From Trachelipus rathkii (lineage: Eukaryota > Arthropoda > Malacostraca > Isopoda > Trachelipodidae), in NCBI GenBank assembly GCA_015478945.1, contig JABUQX010087148.1:1-30000 (forward strand): DNA of 30,000 nucleotides, read 5' to 3'. Below the pieces are notes generated by a model. It was not told the DNA's origin. It saw only the letters and a list, made by a program, of their open reading frames with translations, and did no database searches. Within the stretch, counting starts at the first letter, position 1. The number at the start of each line of letters is the position of its first letter. The position numbers were made by a program, and so were the translations under genes. This document shows, in pieces, positions 23,721 through 30,000 of this stretch.

Positions 23721-25184
23721 GCACCTTCTTCTGTTATGTCTGTGGACATCACTACATGGATATGGATGATCAAGACGTAACTATTGTATATAAGAGCAAG
23801 TATGAATTACGGCTCTTGTAATTTGAGCCTTTCGTTATATCCTCGTTTAAAATTTTAGAATTTCAGAAGCTCAACTTATTTAGCTATAATTATTTTCATC
23901 AAACTCTGTTTTACTATTGTCTTTTTAATGCTCTACTTGAGTCGTCACACATATTTCTTATGTTGTGCTTAAATATGCTATTTATGTTTTAAAGATTCTA
24001 TTTCCATTTATGAGCATAGTAAAATAGATAGTTTCCGGGAGTTATTATCTAAATAATCTTTTACCGATAGACCTTCTTCATACTTATGTGATATTCTTAA
24101 TTGAACATCTAAATTAAATTCTGGGTTACACAAGACCCTAGCCTAACTGAAAGAAATTGTTACTCACAAAAACAAGAAAACTAATGACTGAACGTCGCTA
24201 ATTACATAAAAGAATCGATTGATGCATATTATACCACCTTATGGCAGGCTGTGGGAAATTTCTTTTGCAGATTAAGAATTAATTATTTTAGTTTAAAAGC
24301 ACTACGAATTATTGTTTCAAAACAGCACTGAGAATAATAAACAAGAAACGAGAAAACGAATTTGTAAAAATCTAGTAGAAAAAATAGTATCAAGATAATG
24401 ACTAGAATATAGAATGTTAGATAGCTTCATAAAAAATCTCTAAAAGATGTCTAGGGTAAAATTGACAACGGTAATAACTGGAAATGTCTACGAGAGGGAA
24501 ACCTAAAAAATGAAACAGTGTCTGATAATGTTGGTATTTAAAAAAAATAAATACAATCGAGCCTAAACTTAGCAATACCAGCAATGATATTAATTGGTAC
24601 GGACTGTGTAATCTCTAAGAGAAACAGTTGACCATCTAGTCAGTTCATACATAACATATGGTTAAACAGACAACAAACAATGACACAAGATGTCGAACAA
24701 CGCTTCACTGAACTTGTACATAATTTTAGAATTATCTGGCAACAGAAATTAGTACAGCGTTAGTAATAAGAGAGCCAAAATTCTTTGGTAGTTTATAACA
24801 CAAACTAACAAATACCTAAGCCAAAAACAAACTAGATATTACTGTAATTGAAGAGAAGCAAATGATATTGATTAACCTTGCAAATTCGAACAACGTGAGA
24901 ATAAAAGAGTAAGATGAAGAAAAAATTATTAAGTACCAAAAATCTATGTATGAATAGACTGAGAAGTTTAATAATTGACTGTAGTTCCAAGGCACCTAAG
25001 AAAACACCTTGACATCCTGGGTGTTGACAAAATAAAGTCATGTTAGCTAAAATAAAAAGCCGATCCTTGACAAAGCTGATCTCGTAGGAAAATACATATG
25101 AGTTTTTCACGGGCTTGGTTAGAACTCTGATCACAACACAGTCGAAATCAAGTCATTTATCTGGATACTGATCAATTATTATCG
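23721..25184. other. Intergenic DNA, no gene recognised
   Basis: AT-rich DNA of ordinary complexity after the hAT relic. The right end of the transposon may lie in the first few hundred bases but could not be located. A 101-codon minus-strand open frame at 24,832-25,134 has no known motif. Confidence 0.45.
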
Positions 25185-26159
<975 letters not shown>

Positions 26160-26194
26160 TCGACACGCTGGGATATCTAGATGTTATCTGCGTG

Positions 26195-26242
26195 TGCGTG
26201 CGAGGTTTGGGCGTGGTGGGCGTGGGCATGGGTGTGGGCGTG
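26195..26242 (+). repeat. GT-rich segment with five-run G-quadruplex motif
   Basis: GGG runs at 26,209, 26,218, 26,224, 26,230 and 26,236 are separated by 6, 3, 3 and 3 bases. This meets the usual G3N1-7 quadruplex pattern. The segment resembles a degenerate GGGCGT repeat. Confidence 0.85.
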
Positions 26243-26934
26243 TACAATAAATTTTATTTCCTTCTAATAATATTAGCAATATCATTATGCAATCTATAAA
26301 GGCAGCATAATATGTCAGCTTTAATATACGACCTGAGAACGAGAGTAAGATTTAGAATACTGCTTATATCTTCACTGCGTTACTCAGGTTTCTAATTCCG
26401 GTTATTGTGGTATTTTTCATTATTGTCCGTGTACATCTTTTTGAATTAAATTTATAAAAATGAAAATAATTTTCATTCATATGTTTTAATTAATTAAAAA
26501 TATGAAATTTCATATTTTTTAAGGCTTATAAACATTCTAATTTCCAAAATCAATTTTTTATAATATATTATCAAGATCATAATAATTTTACCAACTGAGT
26601 AATCCTACAACATTGGATAAATTTGCTTTGAGAAATTCTTAATTTCAAACTTCAAGGTTGGAATTGCACCAATATATTGCCTAATAACTTCGAAACCTTT
26701 TTTCGATTTTGAAACTAATATATGACTTGGTGTAAAAATCTCAAAGCTTCTTATATTCTCTGTATTTAATTACTTTACTTATTTAATTTCAATGAATTTT
26801 GAAGATTATAAAAAATTTAAATTTTCAAATCTGTAAAGATTATTAAATTTTCAAACCCTATTTTTATGCTGTAATAATTTATAACTAAATTTATAGCAAA
26901 CCTTTCTACCGTTATTACCAGCACTCACGAGAAG
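26243..26934. other. AT-rich intergenic DNA with a 24 bp perfect palindrome
   Basis: No gene is seen. A perfect palindrome with core ATGAAATTTCAT lies at 26,496-26,519, close to a smaller one (TGAAAATAATTTTCA, 26,461-26,475). Confidence 0.6.
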
Positions 26935-27830
26935 AGCCTTTTTCAATGAGGGGCATAAAATAATAATAATAAAATTGTCAAACATCGCAAATGAGCAAGA
27001 AAAATAGGATGCCAAAGAGAGCTTTACAGTAAGAGGATTAGCAACAGAACCATGAGAGCCAATAAGAGTGAGAGAGGAAGATTTACAGAAGCTGTTAGAG
27101 ATGTTTTTAGCAAGAGCCCAGAAAGATTGTCAGTAGGAGAACTAAGATGGTCAGCGCACTTTCGTTTAGTCAAAGCCAGCTTTGCTTGTTGAATAATATA
27201 ATTGCATCTATTCCGAGCTGAATGAATATTAGCGAGATCGACAGAGAAAGAATTTTTTTCCACTCTCGATACGCACTGTCTCTAGCCTTAATTGCGCAAA
27301 ACAAGAAGGTTGAACCATAGATATTCAGGAGAGAAAGATTCAGAAGAAAATGGTATGAACTTGCTCATCCCATCAGCAATTGCAGTTCCCACCTTATCTA
27401 CAGAGGCCGATGAAATTCAGATGCAGAGATAAAACAGGCACTGCAAGGACAGTTAGTTTAGAAGTGGCCCAAAGTCCCAAAATTGTTCGATAGGCGCGCG
27501 TAGGGCAGGATGGAGTTTTTAGAGAGAAACAATGAGAGTTAAGAGATATAAAGTTGTGTTCAAATTAGTTAATATGAACGAAGATGGTGTATTTATATAT
27601 AGAATTACTAGTGGTGAGTCCTAGGTCAAGTGTACTCAAGAATCGGTTGTGACGATCCGAAATGTGAGTAAGTTGAATTGGGATATATTTATATTGTAGG
27701 TTTGTTTGTGTGATGTGTTCGTTGTGGGGGTTATTGTGGATGGAGTACAGACTTGGTAGATCCATTTGTGTATACAGTGTAGCTCGGTGAGAGTTAGAAA
27801 TGAGTGTTTCTGGGAATCCCATTGTTTCAC
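26935..27830 (-). pseudogene. Jockey-type non-LTR retrotransposon fragment
   Basis: Jockey-type elements encode an APE-like endonuclease joined to a reverse transcriptase. On the minus strand this fragment starts in the C-terminal part of the endonuclease: HISDRHNRFLSTLDLGLTTS at 27,607-27,666 fits the family's PDR...TLDLFLTS block. It runs through the linker, with SASVDKVGTAIADGMSKFIP near 27,385-27,430, then ARNRCNYIIQQAKLALTKRK at about 27,165-27,224. It ends in the stretch before the polymerase domain. At about 27,125-27,132 a frame change, probably one lost base, moves the reading to SFWALAKNISNSFCKSS. Several stops lie at 27,270-27,560. The catalytic reverse-transcriptase motifs (such as YxDD) are absent, so the copy is truncated at its 3' side. 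Family recognition is by memory of the motif order. Confidence 0.75.
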
Positions 27831-28108
27831 TGACAGCAGTTTACAGTTCCCTACTATCTTGTCGGGCCTGGTCGGGCGCTGGCAGATTCCAGGTCCGAGG
27901 TTTGGTTTCTAAAAGGTTACCGGCTTTACTAAGGCCGAGGGGTGCTGGGGTTACGGGAAAGTATGGAAGGATGAGTGGAAGTGGAGAAATAAAGTTGTTG
28001 GTTGCAGTGAGAGTCCTGGGAATGATCTCGATTTGTCCGGGAGTGATTTCTGGGCACATGTCTCAGGAACACAACGGTCTCCCGTGGACGGGGGCGAGAA
28101 AATCCTGA

Positions 28109-28111
<3 letters not shown>
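27831..28111. other. Less AT-rich DNA, possible 5' extension of the Jockey fragment
   Basis: Opposite-strand open frames overlap here (27,800-28,108 plus; 27,841-28,059 minus). The minus frame is Pro/Thr-rich and stops before joining the endonuclease-like reading. No endonuclease motif was recognised, so membership in the Jockey fragment is only suspected. Confidence 0.35.
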
Positions 28112-28156
<45 letters not shown>

Positions 28157-28175
28157 CTCCCTCTCTATCTATCTG
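28112..28175 (+). repeat. (CT)n microsatellite
   Basis: CT dinucleotide run, about 64 bases, with TCC interruptions near 28,139 and 28,157. The Arg/Glu-repeat open frame on the minus strand is its translation. Confidence 0.97.
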
Positions 28176-28239
28176 ATTCTGGTATATAGGCATATGGGCA
28201 GGCAAGATAGCACATATGAGTGAGTGATGGTTATTAAGT

Positions 28240-28349
28240 TGTTATATATATATAAATATGATACATATACATATATATATGTTATATTATACATATATAT
28301 ATATTATGAAAAAAAGTATTATATACATATATATATATAAATGTGTTAT

Positions 28350-28381
<32 letters not shown>

Positions 28382-28409
28382 ATATTATTAATATTAAAGA
28401 TATTATTAT

Positions 28410-28448
<39 letters not shown>

Positions 28449-28600
28449 TATTATTATATATACATATATAGATATATATATAAAGTATACATATATATAT
28501 TATGTTATATACATATATGTTATATTTTAATAATAGTTGCTATATATATAAAGAGTATATAGTATATATATGGTAAGGTATATATATATATTAAGGCGGC
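28240..28600. repeat. (TA)n-rich domain
   Basis: TA runs with CATA, TAA and TATTATTA interruptions. It abuts the 5' side of the RTE-like fragment. Confidence 0.92.
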
Positions 28601-28689
28601 GGGAAAGATAGCAGCAGGTAAGTATATATATAAGGGCGCGGTGCGTGTGTGTGTGCGCGTGAAGCAACCGTGTGACCTCAGGCCGTCGG

Positions 28690-29680
28690 GCAGCATCTGA
28701 AGAGAGTTTTGAGAGAATGGCAGAAAGATTCGCAGGTGTTAGAGAGGTTTCGAAAAGTAACCCAGATAAGACTAAGGTTATGTTTGTGGGTATACTCACA
28801 GTGAGCAGCTGGAACAAGTGTCTGAGTTTAAAATATTTAGGATATATATTATTATATGGAACGGATGATGTGTGTAGTAGGAAAGTTTAGAATGGCAGGA
28901 AGGTGGCTGGTGCAATTAAATCGTTAGTGGATGTAAAGGGACTAAGTGTTTGAGTGCGCTAGGCCCGCAGAGATTGAAGGTATGCAGCCACCATGCGGTG
29001 TCATTTGTTACGTTGACGGAGTTTCAGATTGCATTAACAAGTCGCCATACTGGAGTGGCAGTAGGACTACTATGGTCCATCAAGAGGTATAGGTCTAAAG
29101 TAATAATGTGTCAGATGGACAATCTTAGGGGTGTTTTAGGTGTGAGAAGAGTTGATAAAATGAGGAATGAAAGCATTAGAGAGTTGTGCGGTAGTAGATA
29201 AATGAGAGAATAAATGAGCATGTTTTAGGTGGTTTGGTCCTGTGGAAAGAATGGATGATAGTCGGTTGGTTGTTGAATGTATAGTGGTGAGTGTGTTGGG
29301 AATCGAACTGCTGTGACCAAAGAGAAAAGTGGATTGAGTCAGTGTGAATGCCTGAGAAGAATAATGTGATTTTGGAAGTGTAGCCGTGAAAGAAAGGTGC
29401 ATGATTGTAAAGAGAATGGCGGGCTTTGTGAGGGGTGTGTGTGTTGTGGCCCCCCAGACATGCAAGGGATAAACCCACATTGACGAGATTCCAAAGTGAG
29501 GGTCCGTCGCTTTCCCGTGAAGCCCTTGGGTGATTTTTCCGACTGCTACGAGTTCTCACTGTATAAAGAGGATGGTAATGCTGCTTTCTTTTTCGACTTC
29601 AGCCTAAGTATTCTTAATACTTTCCTCGTTTCCGGTGCATGTTACGCAATATACCCCCAGTCTTGGGAGAGAGTAGTAAG
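28690..29680 (+). pseudogene. RTE-like non-LTR retrotransposon 3' fragment
   Basis: This is the part after the reverse-transcriptase catalytic core. Blocks in order are: SEESFERMAERF and DKTKVMFVG (28,696-28,785); KYLGYILLYGTDD ... CSRKV, then after a stop NGRKVAGAIKSLVDVKGLS (28,830-28,950); QMDNLRGVLGVRRVDK with IRELCG (29,113-29,195); FRWFGPVERMDDSRL (29,224-29,268); and MAGFVRG (29,416-29,436). These match, in order, the C-terminal half of widespread invertebrate RTE/CFDP2-like elements (KYLGY, QMDNLRGLLGIRRMD, LRWFGHVERM, GFVRG). The reading moves between frames and has stops. About 60 extra bases lie between the KSLV and QMDN blocks compared with what I remember of the family. A likely 3' untranslated part runs to about 29,680 and meets (TA)n. 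Non-functional. Confidence 0.82.
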
Positions 29681-29689
29681 AGATATAAA

Positions 29690-30000
29690 TTCATATATAT
29701 ATATATGATATATACATATGGTTAAGAGCAGAAAGGTATAGCAGCAGTACATATTGGGTATATACAAGAGATATATATATATATGAGTATATATATATGA
29801 TATACATATATAAGGCGTTATTACTGTAGGAGTAAAGGAGACTCATTGCTAATGAAAGCAAGTGTTGAACGCGATGAAGCATATATAGCAGCAGCATAGG
29901 TGGAAAGGTATAAAGATATGGCGCGGCGAAGTATATATATGGCGGGTTAAGGTTAACATGATGAGCAAAGATATATGAGTTAAATATATATATATAAGAA
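29690..30000. repeat. (TA)n-interspersed sequence at window end
   Basis: Short TA runs at 29,694-29,706, 29,771-29,782 and 29,787-29,797 alternate with G-rich, C-poor DNA. No gene is seen. The 69-codon open frame on the minus strand is Tyr/Ile-rich from the repeats. Confidence 0.7.

Noticed and set aside
27951..28205. Arg/Glu-repeat open frame on the minus strand
   Set aside because: Translation of the (CT)n microsatellite.
28258..28530. 90-codon Tyr/Ile-rich open frame
   Set aside because: Produced by TA/CATA repeats; no domain.
29136..29559. Two His/Ser/Thr-rich open frames of 114 and 127 codons on the minus strand
   Set aside because: They are antisense shadows of the RTE-like fragment, which is recognisable on the plus strand.

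Overview
The window looks like non-genic nuclear DNA from a eukaryote, most likely an arthropod and plausibly a decapod crustacean. It is extremely AT-rich and full of long (TA)n tracts. It holds a (AAT)n array of over 300 bp, purine- and pyrimidine-only tracts, and the decayed remains of three transposable elements. Nothing prokaryotic is visible: there are no operons, no ribosome-binding-site-led genes and no CRISPR array. No intact host gene, tRNA or rRNA could be supported. The taxonomic guess rests on the character of the repeats and on remembered family resemblance of the retroelement fragments, not on a search.

Layout. 1-5,300: (TA)-rich domains alternating with featureless AT-rich sequence, and one stretch of more balanced composition at about 640-1,560. 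5,300-9,000: a small GC-richer patch (5,330-5,412), then more AT-rich DNA. This part includes two diverged copies of a ~190 bp sequence (7,091-7,290 and 7,703-7,885), one of which keeps an open frame on the minus strand. 9,340-9,557: a pyrimidine tract. 10,310-10,600: a second GC-richer patch. 11,190-11,770: (TA)n. 12,430-13,120: diverged repeat units spaced 250-300 bp apart. 13,120-21,530: AT-rich DNA with (TA)n blocks, a 13 bp inverted repeat (17,894-17,935), a C-free purine tract (18,191-18,316) and an unrecognised open frame (18,383-18,778, minus).

21,990-23,720 (+): a broken hAT-superfamily transposase related to the ZBED5/SCAND3-like group. A BED-finger remnant, internal blocks and the C-terminal dimerisation region are recognisable in order. 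25,185-25,501: (AAT)n. 26,000-26,157: (TA)n running into a GT-rich segment with a five-run G-quadruplex motif. 26,935-27,830 (-): a broken Jockey-type non-LTR retrotransposon fragment (end of the endonuclease, linker, start of the reverse-transcriptase region). 28,112-28,175: (CT)n. 28,690-29,680 (+): the 3' part of an RTE-like non-LTR retrotransposon ending against (TA)n.

The elements do not work together; each is an independent, inactivated insertion. The unexplained items that most deserve a search are the duplicated coding-like segment near 7.1-7.9 kb, the repeat family at 12.4-13.1 kb and the open frame at 18.4 kb.
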